A program made the position numbers and the translations under genes. The notes under the pieces were generated by a model. It was not told the origin of the DNA and made no database searches. It saw only the letters and a program-made list of their open reading frames with translations. This document shows positions 51,365 through 61,250 of a stretch of 64,000 bases of DNA, piece by piece (positions within the stretch are counted from its first letter, which is position 1; every line of letters starts with the position of its first letter). Origin of the DNA: CAZVPF01 sp964628195 (GTDB lineage: Bacteria; Planctomycetota; Phycisphaerae; Sedimentisphaerales; Anaerohalosphaeraceae); the NCBI GenBank assembly GCA_964628195.1, contig CAZVPF010000008.1:43162-107161 (forward strand), in the 5' to 3' direction.

Positions 51365-52726
51365 TCAAGGCAAAAAGGCTCCCTGCCTGAGAAGTTTATC
51401 TTTCAATTCATTAAATGGAACTTTCGCAGCAATAATATTTCTAAGTGCGGCAATAGAAGCTGCAACTCCCCCTGCTTGGCCAATAGCTGCGACAGTAGGG
51501 GTAGTTCTCATAGCCGCCTGGGCTTCGAAAGTTGTGGATATGCATCGACCTACCGTTATAAGGTTGCCGACATTTTTATTGACCAGACATCGGTAAGGGA
51601 TAGTGTAATACCTGCCTGACTTGAATTTGCTGCTTTGGTCTTCAAAAGTCTCGTTAGCACCAGGATGAATGTCTATCGGGTAAGCAGCGCACGCTATCGT
51701 ATCATTAAATATTTTGAAAGACAGTACATCCTGCTCGGTAAGGCAGTAAATTCCACTTATGTGTCTTGACGCCCTAATGCCGATATTCGGACCGGAATAT
51801 TCAAGAACGGCATTTTCAAAGCCGGGAACAAAATCTATAAGAAACCTCTCAAGTTCCTTTACCTGCTTTCTTCCCAGCATTTCCGCATCTGAAAGGCTTA
51901 CAGGATCTGTCGCATCATGATCGTGTATTCGGGATGTGTTAATTATAAACTCCCCAGGGTTATTGGTCTCAAACATAAGAATACTGTTTCGAGCAATGTT
52001 GAACTTCCCTTGCGCCTTTGCTCTTTCGACCAGACGGGTGAACCCGCCTATCGAAAGCCTTTCAGCACGGTCTATTATGCTCGTGTTACCGTGTAATGAA
52101 GGGAACTCAAGGGGATTGTTTTTTATATATCTTCTAAGTTTCAGGGTGTCGACTTTTATCATTTTCATTTTCATTGTTAACGGCTGACTTTTGCCGTCGG
52201 CTGCTCTGCCCTTTGCAAATGGAACTCCCGCCCACGCAGAAAGATCGCCATCGCCAGTGGCATCAACAAAAACTTTAGCTCTAAGATTTGACAAGCCTCC
52301 TTTATTGCAAACCTGTATATCTTTTATAACGCTGTCCTCACATTTTACCCCTGCGAGCATTGTATGGAACAGGACATCAACTCCTGATTCGTCCATCATT
52401 TCATCCAGTTCATATTTCATTGCTTCGGCATCAAAAGGGGTTACCGTAAAAGTATAACCGGTAGTGTCAAAGATATGCCCGGGGGACTTTTTCCGTGCTG
52501 CCATCCGGTTAATTAATTCATCGGTTATGCCCCTAATCACTTGGGTGCTGCCGGCGTGGAAAGTCATCATAGGTCCAATACCTGCAACCGTAAGCATTCC
52601 ACCGAGACAGCCGTGCTGTTCGATTATCAGTGTTTTAACCCCTTCACGTGCCGCGGCAAGAGCTGCCATGGAACCGGATATACCTCCTCCGACAACAACT
52701 ACATCGTATATACTGCTCAAATCCAT
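51365..52726 (-). CDS. FAD-dependent oxidoreductase (FAD_oxidored family)
   Basis: 453 residues. Dinucleotide fold YDVVVVGGGISGSMAALAAA at the N-terminus with Glu at the end of strand 2 (LIIEQHGCLGG), a middle VFVDATGDGDLSAWAGVPF, and GRCISTTFEAQAAMRTTPTV near the C-terminus. No signal peptide, so cytoplasmic. Members often lie in planctomycete and Lentisphaerae sugar-use operons, oxidising an unknown metabolite. It overlaps the upstream URO-D gene by 10 bases. Confidence 0.88.
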   Translation of the reverse strand: MDLSSIYDVVVVGGGISGSMAALAAAREGVKTLIIEQHGCLGGMLTVAGIGPMMTFHAGSTQVIRGITDELINRMAARKKSPGHIFDTTGYTFTVTPFDAEAMKYELDEMMDESGVDVLFHTMLAGVKCEDSVIKDIQVCNKGGLSNLRAKVFVDATGDGDLSAWAGVPFAKGRAADGKSQPLTMKMKMIKVDTLKLRRYIKNNPLEFPSLHGNTSIIDRAERLSIGGFTRLVERAKAQGKFNIARNSILMFETNNPGEFIINTSRIHDHDATDPVSLSDAEMLGRKQVKELERFLIDFVPGFENAVLEYSGPNIGIRASRHISGIYCLTEQDVLSFKIFNDTIACAAYPIDIHPGANETFEDQSSKFKSGRYYTIPYRCLVNKNVGNLITVGRCISTTFEAQAAMRTTPTVAAIGQAGGVAASIAALRNIIAAKVPFNELKDKLLRQGAFLP

Positions 52727-53871
52727 GTATTGTACTCATCCAGCAAGGTCATAAAGTTTTCATATTTCGTGCCTGTCGCAACAGAGTGCGTCGTACCAAG
52801 AATAAAGCGGCTTTTACCGTAAAAATAGTTTTTCAATTCACCCATTACTTTTTTTATATCTTCACAGCTTCCATTAATAAGACTTTCAACAGGCACACCT
52901 CCCCAAAGAACGAAGTCCTTGGCGTGACTTTCATAAAGCTCAAAGATATCCATGCCCGCTGATTTCTGTATCGACTGATAGCAATCGATTCCGAGTTCGA
53001 CAAAAATATCAAGGTATTTCGCAGTATCACCGCAGCAGTGCTTAATAAACGGTTTATGATGCTGCTTATATGCCGCAATACGTCTCTTAAATCCATGCAG
53101 AAATATCTTGCGGTACATATCAGGACTGATTAAGGGCCCGTTTGAGCAGGCCAGGTCATCGCCGCCCATAACGGCATCCTGATCAGGTCTGATATAGAAT
53201 TTGTCGTGAGCTATTGCTTTATCAACAAGTGACTCGAATACATCTTTTGTTTTTTCCGCCGCCTGTGCTATTTCTAAAAACCCCCTTTCCATACCACCAG
53301 GCAAAAACCAGGCATTCTCCTGGGCCGAGGGGCCGATTATGAACCGATCCTCTTTAAACTCTTTGATCAGAGCATCGACAACTTCAAAAACAGTTTCGTC
53401 AGGCTTGTTTATGTTGCCGTCCCAATGGAAGCTGTCAACCGAAAAATTCTCACTCCATATACTTGGATCGTTCACAACGGTAATATCTTTTGTCTGGGCG
53501 GAATATTTATAAACTCGCCCGGTCCTGTCTTCCCAGGTATTGTCGTCAATCTTTTTTGGGGGATCTGGAATATAATCTTTTGGAGGGCATATCCCCGCGG
53601 CCATAACACAAACAGGAATTATGTCAATAATATCGAGTTTTTTATAAAGCTCTATTCCGTCAGCAATCAAGCTTTGAACGACTTCATCCCTCCGTCCCTC
53701 CCAGAAAGCGATCTGTGACTTTGCCTTGGCCCTCCAGTACGTCTCTCTGCCCAGAACTTTTGAGGCAGTATCGGAATCTATCGCGAAAAATCCCATCGGG
53801 GGCCGGTCCGGAACCTCACCGGCAAAAACATCGCTGACTCTCTTTTTTGAATTTAGATCCGCTTGAAGCAT
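52717..53871 (-). CDS. URO-D-fold protein, paralog 1 of 4 (methyltransferase-like)
   Basis: 384 residues. Family start SKKRVSDVFAGEVPDRPPMG, then EGRRDEVVQSLIADGIELY; metal-type His-x-Cys in KPFIKHCCGDTAKYLDI (about 275); C-terminal FILGTTHSVATGTKYENFMT. It lacks the HemE motif with the conserved Arg (MRQAGR), so it is not a haem enzyme. The fold matches MtaA/CmuA-type corrinoid methyltransferases, but the third zinc Cys is replaced. Cytoplasmic. Start supported by AAGG. Confidence 0.82.
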   Translation of the reverse strand: MLQADLNSKKRVSDVFAGEVPDRPPMGFFAIDSDTASKVLGRETYWRAKAKSQIAFWEGRRDEVVQSLIADGIELYKKLDIIDIIPVCVMAAGICPPKDYIPDPPKKIDDNTWEDRTGRVYKYSAQTKDITVVNDPSIWSENFSVDSFHWDGNINKPDETVFEVVDALIKEFKEDRFIIGPSAQENAWFLPGGMERGFLEIAQAAEKTKDVFESLVDKAIAHDKFYIRPDQDAVMGGDDLACSNGPLISPDMYRKIFLHGFKRRIAAYKQHHKPFIKHCCGDTAKYLDIFVELGIDCYQSIQKSAGMDIFELYESHAKDFVLWGGVPVESLINGSCEDIKKVMGELKNYFYGKSRFILGTTHSVATGTKYENFMTLLDEYNTWI

Positions 53872-53892
53872 TATGACCTTCTCTTATATGAA

Positions 53893-54993
53893 TCACTTTA
53901 TTTTAAGATTATAACCACTGTCGAGCATTGTGAGAAAGTTATTTACCGGGACATAATCAGCAACGGAATTGCCGGTTCCCAGGGCCCAGCCGCCGCCGGG
54001 AAAACATTCTTTCGCTAAAAAGTCCGTATGGTCACGTACCTGGGAGGCTGAAAAAATGCATATCTTATCCATGTCGAAGCCACCGAGCAGGGCTATCCTG
54101 TCCCCGTATTTCTTCTTAGCCTCCCAGACGGGCAATATCTGGTCCTCGAATGAGTGCTTTGCGTCCCAGCCGCAGTCGATTATATCGTCCATAACTTCAT
54201 CAAGATAGCCGCATGAATGAAGGATCGCATATTTTCCGTGACTGTGAATGACATCCACAAGTTTTTTATACCAGGGAAACAGAACCTTACGATATGTATC
54301 GGGAGAAAGCAGCGTTTGTGTCTTGAAACCCATGTCGTCGCTTAGTGACAAGGCCCCTACTGAATCAAAAGAAGCAACCTTGTCATAATAGTTTATTATC
54401 GTCACAGCAACTGCCTCGAAAGTCTCCTCGACGAGTTTCATATCATCAAGCATCATGTAACTTATACCCTCGTGTCCGAGCAGGAGCATGACATTTTCAA
54501 GTATTCCCGCGCAAAGAGAGATCACTTTCATACCATCCGGCATTAATTCCTTAACCGTCTCGAAACGGGAGTAATCCAGCGATAAAAGATCCGGCCATTC
54601 GTAGGCTTCAAATTCTTCACGGTTGGATATGAACTGTGTGCCGGATGTGACGAAAGAACGCTGATCTTTTGATGCTAACGCTAAATTTTCTTTTGGAAAA
54701 TCCCAGTTTCTGCCAATATTGATATAGTCATACCCGAGATTGTACATGTATTTGGTATGATTCTTAAGCTTGATCTCTGTTTTTTTTTCATCGGAAATAT
54801 TTTCAGGTATTTCAAGGCTTTCAATACCTAAAAGATCGAGCGTTTCCTTTTCTATATCCGAAAAAAGTTCATAAAAAGGCACCCTGTCGGGTTGTTCTCT
54901 TCTGAACGTTTTTTCAAGCCTGCTAAAATCGGGAGCAGGTATTATGTTTAAGAATTTTTCAGACAATTTACCCTCTCCATCTGACTCTGCCAT
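53893..54993 (-). CDS. URO-D-fold protein, paralog 2 of 4 (methyltransferase-like)
   Basis: 366 residues. DFSRLEKTFRREQPDRVPFY marks the N-terminus; YINIGRNWDFPKE; VGALSLSDDMGFKTQTLLSP; His-x-Cys in YAILHSCGYLDEVMDDIIDCG (about 245); and ALGTGNSVADYVPVNNFLTM. The HemE Arg motif is missing. The ATG at 54993 gives a 46-base overlap with the preceding gene; a TTG at 54966 with GGAGAGGG five bases upstream is a good alternative and reduces the overlap to 19. Methyl transfer is inferred only from the fold. Confidence 0.82.
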   Translation of the reverse strand: MAESDGEGKLSEKFLNIIPAPDFSRLEKTFRREQPDRVPFYELFSDIEKETLDLLGIESLEIPENISDEKKTEIKLKNHTKYMYNLGYDYINIGRNWDFPKENLALASKDQRSFVTSGTQFISNREEFEAYEWPDLLSLDYSRFETVKELMPDGMKVISLCAGILENVMLLLGHEGISYMMLDDMKLVEETFEAVAVTIINYYDKVASFDSVGALSLSDDMGFKTQTLLSPDTYRKVLFPWYKKLVDVIHSHGKYAILHSCGYLDEVMDDIIDCGWDAKHSFEDQILPVWEAKKKYGDRIALLGGFDMDKICIFSASQVRDHTDFLAKECFPGGGWALGTGNSVADYVPVNNFLTMLDSGYNLKIK

Positions 54994-56030
54994 GTCTCAT
55001 ATATTCGCTTTCCGTTTTCAATATCGCATACTTCTGTTGCAGCCACCAGTCCTCTGCCGCTTGTGCGAGGGACATTTGCAACAGGGCCGCGCGCAAGATA
55101 GGCCGTTATTTTTTCATTATCAGAAAGATCGAGGGAGCTTACAACTGCAATTCTATCCTGCATATTCACGGGGGCTTCGTCCCCGATGAAAACATCCGGC
55201 CCCTGCCAGTTATCGACCGCTAATACACTGTCAGTTTCGAGGAAAACAGGCAGGATATGCGCAGAAGGAGAAGGCTCGGTGCAGAAATGAATACAAAGCG
55301 GCCCAAAATCGCCGGCGAATTTTTCAAGCACAGGCAAAACAAATTCTCTCAGCATTTGCGGCGAATAATTAACGATTGAATCGCATGGCAGCCGGTAACC
55401 GGGAAAATACATGCCCCTGTTGGTTATATAATCATTCTTGCCCTGATCCATTTCGGTCTTCACGAGTTTGACAAGGTCTATACAAATCTCGCAAAGGTAT
55501 AAAAGAAAATCCTTTACAGCAGCAGGATCGTTTACCATTTCAATAAAAAATTCTTCCCCGATCATCAGTTGAGCAAGGTCGAAAGGAGATGCGGTAACAG
55601 GAAATGAAAGCTCGAAGTCAAATTCATTTAAAACGTGCTGTGCAGTGTTAATGTCATTAAGCATCCTGTCTATCACAGGACCCGAGAGAGCAGGCGGACT
55701 GTTTTTAAGAATGGAACGTATATCATCTTTGATATGGCCGCATATAGGCTCGGAACCGTCCAGCTTAATGACTTCGGCCCCCAAAAGACTGGGCACTGAA
55801 ATGCACTGGTAAAGCCCTATGTTCAGTGATGGTATCCAGTCAGAGCCGATCTCAATTTTAGGCGCAAAGGCATATTTGCACTTTTCAACGGCCCGCGCCA
55901 AATCGTTCCACAACTCATCCACCGAAGGTGCATCGGGCAGAGACGGATTAACAATCAGCGGAATATAATCCGTTTTTGCATGAAAAACATCCCTGTACAT
56001 ATTAACAAGTTCAGGATAACTGTTACTCAT
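54948..56030 (-). CDS. URO-D-fold protein, paralog 3 of 4 (most diverged)
   Basis: 360 residues. MYRDVFHAKTDYIPLIVNPS at the start, EPICGHIKDDIRSILKN, a middle FELSFPVTASPFDLAQLMIG, and a metal-type His-x-Cys in GPLCIHFCTEPSPSAHIL (about 260). After it the sequence keeps a barrel-like pattern (VLAVDNWQGPDVFIG). It is the furthest from typical URO-D proteins and the family call is less sure than for its neighbours. It follows paralog 4 by four bases. Confidence 0.7.
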   Translation of the reverse strand: MSNSYPELVNMYRDVFHAKTDYIPLIVNPSLPDAPSVDELWNDLARAVEKCKYAFAPKIEIGSDWIPSLNIGLYQCISVPSLLGAEVIKLDGSEPICGHIKDDIRSILKNSPPALSGPVIDRMLNDINTAQHVLNEFDFELSFPVTASPFDLAQLMIGEEFFIEMVNDPAAVKDFLLYLCEICIDLVKLVKTEMDQGKNDYITNRGMYFPGYRLPCDSIVNYSPQMLREFVLPVLEKFAGDFGPLCIHFCTEPSPSAHILPVFLETDSVLAVDNWQGPDVFIGDEAPVNMQDRIAVVSSLDLSDNEKITAYLARGPVANVPRTSGRGLVAATEVCDIENGKRIYETWQSQMERVNCLKNS

Positions 56031-56034
56031 ATAG

Positions 56035-57075
56035 CTACCCCTTATAGTTCAACGCGGTTTCAAGAAAAGCGATAATATTCTTCGCCGGCATATCCCTTGT
56101 GAACACCTGTGCCGGACCTATAAGCAAACCACCGTCAGGCGCGAAAAGATCGAGCACCTTTTTGGTCTCATCCACGATTTCGTGAGGCTCTCCGGCAACA
56201 AGCAACTGATGGTTAACTCCTCCATCCAGCGAGATCTTTCCCTTTCTGTATTCCTTAAGTTGATGATGGTCGTTGCCTTTGACATTCGGCCCAAAAGGAT
56301 TCCAGCAGTCTATGCCTATCTCGATAAGGTCATCCATTACCGGCATCACACAACCACAAGAATGGAACCATATCTTCGCACCATGACTGTGTACTATATC
56401 AAAAGCCTTCTGCCAGGCCGGCTTATAAAAATACCGCCACATCTCGGGACTAATCATCATGTTCTCCATGTTCCCGACATCATCATCGGCCCGGACTACA
56501 TCAATAAGGCCGTTGCCCGCCTCCAGCAGTGCTTCGATATATTCTGTCGTAAACTCGGTAACATGTTCAACAAAGCAGCAGGTGTAATCGGGGTCCGCAA
56601 CATCAAGAAAAGCCTTTTCATAACCTCTAAGCATAACATGCATTTGAAAACCAAGACCAAGATGCCCCGCGGCCACGGCCATATCCTTTGCCCTGATCTC
56701 TTTTGCTTTATCGTGAATGTGAGAAAAATCAAAGTCCTCAACTCGCGGCCAGTCATGTTTTTCAAGGTCATTAATTGTATCGCACTGGTAAAGCCCAAAG
56801 TGTCTTTGATCAGAATTGCCCCAGAAGTCCACGTCCGTACCGTTCAGCGATGTTTTGGAAAATCTGTATTTTCCCATAACGGCATTCCACGCCCATACAT
56901 TAAACCCGTCTATGTCTGCGCTTAAGTACACTCCGTTTTTGTCTTCCGCACCGAAATGCCGATAAACCTCAAGCACATTGCTTTCTTCGGCACCCGGGCC
57001 AACCCCGAAACTTATCGGCGGCCTGTCCGGGATGCCTTTATTCAAAGCGGTAATTATTCGTTGTCTTCTTTTCAT
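56035..57075 (-). CDS. URO-D-fold protein, paralog 4 of 4 (methyltransferase-like)
   Basis: 346 residues. MKRRQRIITALNKGIPDRPP is the classic family opening; GLGFQMHVMLRGYEKAFLDV; DVVRADDDVGNMENMMISPE; His-x-Cys in IWFHSCGCVMPVMDDLIEIG (about 240); ISLDGGVNHQLLVAGEPHEI; and GLLIGPAQVFTRDMPAKNI at the C-terminus, where MtaA-type enzymes would have a Cys. The HemE Arg motif is absent. It begins the run of four URO-D genes, nine bases after the GH3 gene. Confidence 0.85.
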   Translation of the reverse strand: MKRRQRIITALNKGIPDRPPISFGVGPGAEESNVLEVYRHFGAEDKNGVYLSADIDGFNVWAWNAVMGKYRFSKTSLNGTDVDFWGNSDQRHFGLYQCDTINDLEKHDWPRVEDFDFSHIHDKAKEIRAKDMAVAAGHLGLGFQMHVMLRGYEKAFLDVADPDYTCCFVEHVTEFTTEYIEALLEAGNGLIDVVRADDDVGNMENMMISPEMWRYFYKPAWQKAFDIVHSHGAKIWFHSCGCVMPVMDDLIEIGIDCWNPFGPNVKGNDHHQLKEYRKGKISLDGGVNHQLLVAGEPHEIVDETKKVLDLFAPDGGLLIGPAQVFTRDMPAKNIIAFLETALNYKG

Positions 57076-57084
57076 ATATATAGT

Positions 57085-58929
57085 TTAGAACACAACCCCG
57101 GAAACTTCATTTTCATCGGCAAGGAAATCAGATATGTTATCCAGGTTCCTGCTCTTTACCGGCATCTGGTAGTTTTTAAGCGGCCAAGTCCCTTCAGGTT
57201 CCACTTTTCCATATATTACATCCGCAGCAGCTTTTGCGCTTTGCGGTGTGGCTGAGTAATTGCATATTACGGTACCTGCTTCCGGCACGGCCCCAAGCTC
57301 ATAGGGGCAATTAGTAACAACCACAACCTTTTTACCTGCTGCGATTAGTTTTCTTATCAAAGAAGTGTTGTTGTTCGGGCACAGCCGCCAGTAGTAATTT
57401 GTTGCTACAATTATTTCGATGTCCGTATTTTCATTCAACATTTCAAGGATGAACTTCTCATCGTCTGGAGTGGCCTTGAATTTTGTATCCAGGCCAATGA
57501 TGTTCATCGAGTTTTCATACATCATTTCATTGAATATCTTGTCATGACAATGAACATCAATGCCCGCATAACCTGCGAGTATCTGCTGCTCTATGACCAT
57601 TATTTTCTGATTCGTGTCGATCGGCAGCAAGCCTTTTTCATCCCTCAGCACAGTAACGCACTTTTGGGCGACAGTTCTTGACAGCTTGACAATCTTTTCA
57701 TCCTTTATGGGCTTTGATGCAGCTTTGTCATCAACCTTGCCCTTCCTGTCAAAAAGACCGAATTGATATTTCATCCTGAGAATACGCCTGATCGAATCGT
57801 CGAGCTGCCGCTCACTGATCAGACCATCTTCTACAAACCTCTTAAGTTCACAAAAAGCCTGATCCCTGAACTCATCCTCGGTCTTGTTAAGCACAAGGTC
57901 ACAACCAGCTTCGATCGCTTTTGCACAAGCCTTACCAACCCCGTATTTCTGCATTAAAGCACCCATAGTAATACTGTCAGTGGTTATCACACCATCAAAG
58001 CCCATCTTTTCGCGCAGCAGGCCCGTAACTATCGGCTTGGAAACTGTAGATATCTCCATGGTTGCGTCAATTGCAGGGACAGCTGTGTGCGCCAACATTA
58101 CGCTGTCCAGTCCATTCTCGATAAGGACATTATAAGGGTACAGTTCGATCTCATTGAGTTTATCAATATCGTTCTTCACTACAGGAAGTTCAGAGTGAGC
58201 GTCAATGTCCGAATCACCTCTGCCTGGAAAATGTTTCGCTGTGGGCACGAGCCCGCCTTCCTGGTAGCCTTTCATAGAAGCAAGGGCATATTCGGCAACA
58301 ACTTTCGGGTCGTCCCCATAAGAACGGATATTTATCTCCGGATTACGCGGATCAATATTAACATCCAGGACCGGTGAATGAATATTGGTTATTCCTATAG
58401 CACTAAGCTGAAGAGCAACAGCTTTGCATGTCTCGTAAGCAAGCTGTGGGTCTCCTGTTGCGGTAAGCCCCATCACAGAGGGGAAAAGGTTAATCCCCGC
58501 GTAAGAAAAATCACGGCTGATATCACCTTCCTGGTCTATGGATATATGCAGAGGAATGCCCGCATTGCTCGACAGGGCAATATCCTGCAGCCGGTTCAGC
58601 CTGGAAGCATACTGCTCCGGGCTGACATAGTTGGCAGGCCCTGGAATAAACAAGTTCTGCTTTGCCCTGTCATGATTACTGGGATAGTCAAAATCATAAC
58701 TTAACGACTGGTGGTAATGCTTACCCCGGCGCGAGTTTTGACCAAAAGGAGTTACTCTAAGGCCCCCTATGTGCAGTTTTTCTATAGCCTCTACAACATA
58801 TGGAGTAACAATAGAGCCGCCCCAATGTATTGTAAAACACTGCCCGATTTTCTGATCGAGGGTCATTTGTGAAACTATGCCCTCAATAAATTTTTCCATC
58901 TTTTTCGTATCAACTTTCTTTTTTGCCAT
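57085..58929 (-). CDS. Glycoside hydrolase family 3, beta-N-acetylhexosaminidase (NagZ-like)
   Basis: 614 residues. GH3 N-terminal barrel with MTLDQKIGQCF, HISIDQEGDISRDF, the KHFPGRGDSDIDAHSELPV loop carrying the Asp-x-His dyad used as acid/base in NagZ-type enzymes, and the nucleophile Asp in FDGVITTDSITMGAL. A second alpha/beta domain follows (about 400-610). No signal peptide, so cytoplasmic. ATG 58929 (MAKKKVDT) has AGGTG six bases upstream; the frame is open to 58971. It would cleave beta-linked GlcNAc-like sugars from oligosaccharides. Confidence 0.88.
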   Translation of the reverse strand: MAKKKVDTKKMEKFIEGIVSQMTLDQKIGQCFTIHWGGSIVTPYVVEAIEKLHIGGLRVTPFGQNSRRGKHYHQSLSYDFDYPSNHDRAKQNLFIPGPANYVSPEQYASRLNRLQDIALSSNAGIPLHISIDQEGDISRDFSYAGINLFPSVMGLTATGDPQLAYETCKAVALQLSAIGITNIHSPVLDVNIDPRNPEINIRSYGDDPKVVAEYALASMKGYQEGGLVPTAKHFPGRGDSDIDAHSELPVVKNDIDKLNEIELYPYNVLIENGLDSVMLAHTAVPAIDATMEISTVSKPIVTGLLREKMGFDGVITTDSITMGALMQKYGVGKACAKAIEAGCDLVLNKTEDEFRDQAFCELKRFVEDGLISERQLDDSIRRILRMKYQFGLFDRKGKVDDKAASKPIKDEKIVKLSRTVAQKCVTVLRDEKGLLPIDTNQKIMVIEQQILAGYAGIDVHCHDKIFNEMMYENSMNIIGLDTKFKATPDDEKFILEMLNENTDIEIIVATNYYWRLCPNNNTSLIRKLIAAGKKVVVVTNCPYELGAVPEAGTVICNYSATPQSAKAAADVIYGKVEPEGTWPLKNYQMPVKSRNLDNISDFLADENEVSGVVF

Positions 58930-58960
58930 TTTTTTCACCTTAATCATTTTACTAACTATT

Positions 58961-61150
58961 TCATTTTGCAAAAGTATTTTGTTTGACCCTTACAGTTGCA
59001 TCCAGCAATATTTCATCCTTATATTTGATAAATGAAGAATTTGCACTGTAGCAATTCTTCAAATTACCTTTGGAATCAAATGCGGCATAGACAAATTCCC
59101 CGTCAAACTCCCAACCGTTCGCTTTATAATTCTTTTCATCTGAGAATATAACTATCTCCTTTTTGCCGCTGCGGGTTATCTCAAGAACGTCGTCTGACCA
59201 TACTGCATCGAAATCATTTTTATCGCCCTTAAAAGGTCTAAGCAGGGTTGTAAACCTGGCTGGCACCTGACCGTTTTTCTCATAACAGAGCACAGGCGCC
59301 GGGACCTTGACCGCATAATCATAAGATACCCATCCCTGTATGGGATCTTCCTGACCTTCGAATGTCTTATATGACATCTTCTCAGTGTCCACAGGCTTTA
59401 CAAGCAATGAAACATCGTCCTCGTAATCAACAATTGCTTCGAGATTTTCCTCATTGACTTCCAACTTGCCCTTCTCGGTAAAATGCCAGAAAAGCTCCAT
59501 TTTATGTTTACCCTTGCCTGTCAAATCATCCACCACGATCCAGTAATCTGGTTTAACAAAAAGTATTCTCCTTCGATGAGTAACCGGCTTTGAAAGCCGC
59601 TGATATCCATCATGAGAGCCGTCAAAGTAATCGAACTGTTCGGATGTCGCCCAGCTTTTATTCGTAGGAACCGCCATCGAAACAAATTTCCACCCATCCG
59701 GGAATATTTCAGACTGATCTGCACCATCTACTGCAACCGTGTTATGCGCCGAGGTGCTCTCAAACCATAACCTGTATGGTCCTTCGTACTTGTATCTGCC
59801 CGGATCAATTAGCATTGTCTTGCCGAACGCAGATACGTCAATACTCAAGGCATCAGCATGGCCGTGTACACATGCCTGATCATAAACGCCCATCAGTCCA
59901 CAATTAACGGCCATGTACATGTCATCAATATCCCACCCGGTCCTGCTGACATAAAATCCTCCATCCGGGAAGGATATGGAATTATGTGCCGGCTTTGTGC
60001 CTTTCTTACCAAGTGTCGCCATGTAAAGCATATCGGGCCGGTCAAACATCCTGGCCCCTGCCTTTAGTACATATCTCAAATCATTTGAATCTTCGAGCAT
60101 ATTAAGGTTGTTAATATCTTCCCATAAACCGTAACTTGCCCGTTCTCCTGTTACATCGCTTTCGTCGCCATCACTGAGCATTGGGAAATATCCGTGAGGT
60201 TTCATAAGATAAAGTACAAAATTAATCATTTTCTCGAGATTTTTCGACCATGTATCACTGATCCGCAAGTCATTCCTCACCGCCAACTCCGCGATTTGAA
60301 GTATGCAAAATGTGCTTACGAGATGATAGCCGCTGCATCTTTCAACATGCACACCATCAGGCAACACCTGCATCCTGACCTGCTCTTCAAGCCTTGACAA
60401 CGCGGTGTTTTTCCAATCCTCGGCCTCTTTGAACTCGGGAAAAAGAATGCCCATATGAGCCAGGCCATTGGCCTCCATCAGGCCCCAGTTGGGTGAAACA
60501 TTGAAATAATTTACATGCCTCGTGTAGTACCTCCTCAAGTGCCTCGCATGATTGACCATAGCTTTAAGCATTTCAATATGAAATTCCGGAGTGAAAAGCG
60601 GAGAGTCTATAAAATAATAAAAACAGGGACACCATGCCGTATATAACCTTATTCCAATAGTTAAAGGACGCCAATTACCCTGTTGCATAAAATGGCTTCT
60701 TGATTTTTCCTTGTCGATCATCAGCAACCAGTCAAGGTCCGGCATGGGGTTTTTATGGATCCAGTCAAGGATCAGTTCCTTAAAGGCCTTGGTATACTTC
60801 TCATTACCCGTATACCAGTAAGCACGCCCAAGAGTAGTAAAATATTCGTGCCTGTTAAGACAGTACGTCCATTCCGGATCACCATGAGGATCAAGATGCC
60901 AGTCGATATCTTCTCCGACATCATAATGAACAATATGTCTTTTTAGAACCTTATCGGCTTGTGTTGTGTCGAAGTCCTGATGATTTGCCCTTGTTTCCCA
61001 GCCCTTGTAATAAACCGGCTTTCTACGGTTTCGCATATAGGCCAAAAATTCTTCCGCAGCATGTTCGTAATTTTCGTTCTTTACAGAGGTTTTAACCTTC
61101 TCAAGGCCCTGTCTTTCCAAGTCAAGGAGATCAAAAAAAGTTTTATCCAT
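58961..61150 (-). CDS. Heparinase II/III-family polysaccharide lyase-like protein
   Basis: 729 residues: an alpha/alpha toroid (about 60-370; EWTYCLNRHEYFTTLGRAYW, NYFNVSPNWGLMEANGLAHM, ERCSGYHLVSTFCILQI) then a beta-sandwich domain with DQACVHGHADALSIDVSAFG and LIDPGRYKYEGPYR, the typical heparinase II/III segment. The Tyr and His expected for beta-elimination are available. No signal peptide. ATG 61150 is chosen because the predicted transcription start (about 61244) excludes the longer reading to 61252. It is first of the nine-gene operon and is driven by operator copy D. Confidence 0.88.
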   Translation of the reverse strand: MDKTFFDLLDLERQGLEKVKTSVKNENYEHAAEEFLAYMRNRRKPVYYKGWETRANHQDFDTTQADKVLKRHIVHYDVGEDIDWHLDPHGDPEWTYCLNRHEYFTTLGRAYWYTGNEKYTKAFKELILDWIHKNPMPDLDWLLMIDKEKSRSHFMQQGNWRPLTIGIRLYTAWCPCFYYFIDSPLFTPEFHIEMLKAMVNHARHLRRYYTRHVNYFNVSPNWGLMEANGLAHMGILFPEFKEAEDWKNTALSRLEEQVRMQVLPDGVHVERCSGYHLVSTFCILQIAELAVRNDLRISDTWSKNLEKMINFVLYLMKPHGYFPMLSDGDESDVTGERASYGLWEDINNLNMLEDSNDLRYVLKAGARMFDRPDMLYMATLGKKGTKPAHNSISFPDGGFYVSRTGWDIDDMYMAVNCGLMGVYDQACVHGHADALSIDVSAFGKTMLIDPGRYKYEGPYRLWFESTSAHNTVAVDGADQSEIFPDGWKFVSMAVPTNKSWATSEQFDYFDGSHDGYQRLSKPVTHRRRILFVKPDYWIVVDDLTGKGKHKMELFWHFTEKGKLEVNEENLEAIVDYEDDVSLLVKPVDTEKMSYKTFEGQEDPIQGWVSYDYAVKVPAPVLCYEKNGQVPARFTTLLRPFKGDKNDFDAVWSDDVLEITRSGKKEIVIFSDEKNYKANGWEFDGEFVYAAFDSKGNLKNCYSANSSFIKYKDEILLDATVRVKQNTFAK

Positions 61151-61250
61151 CACAATTTCCAAACTTAAAACATATTTAATATTGGTCAAACAAAGAAAAC
61201 TTCGGCAGATACACAACAGCCATCTGGATAAGTTAATATCACTAAAAACC

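Noticed and set aside
52717..57075. The four URO-D-fold genes as hemE (haem synthesis)
   Set aside because: None has the HemE N-terminal Arg motif, and four diverged copies within a glycan operon do not fit a haem role.
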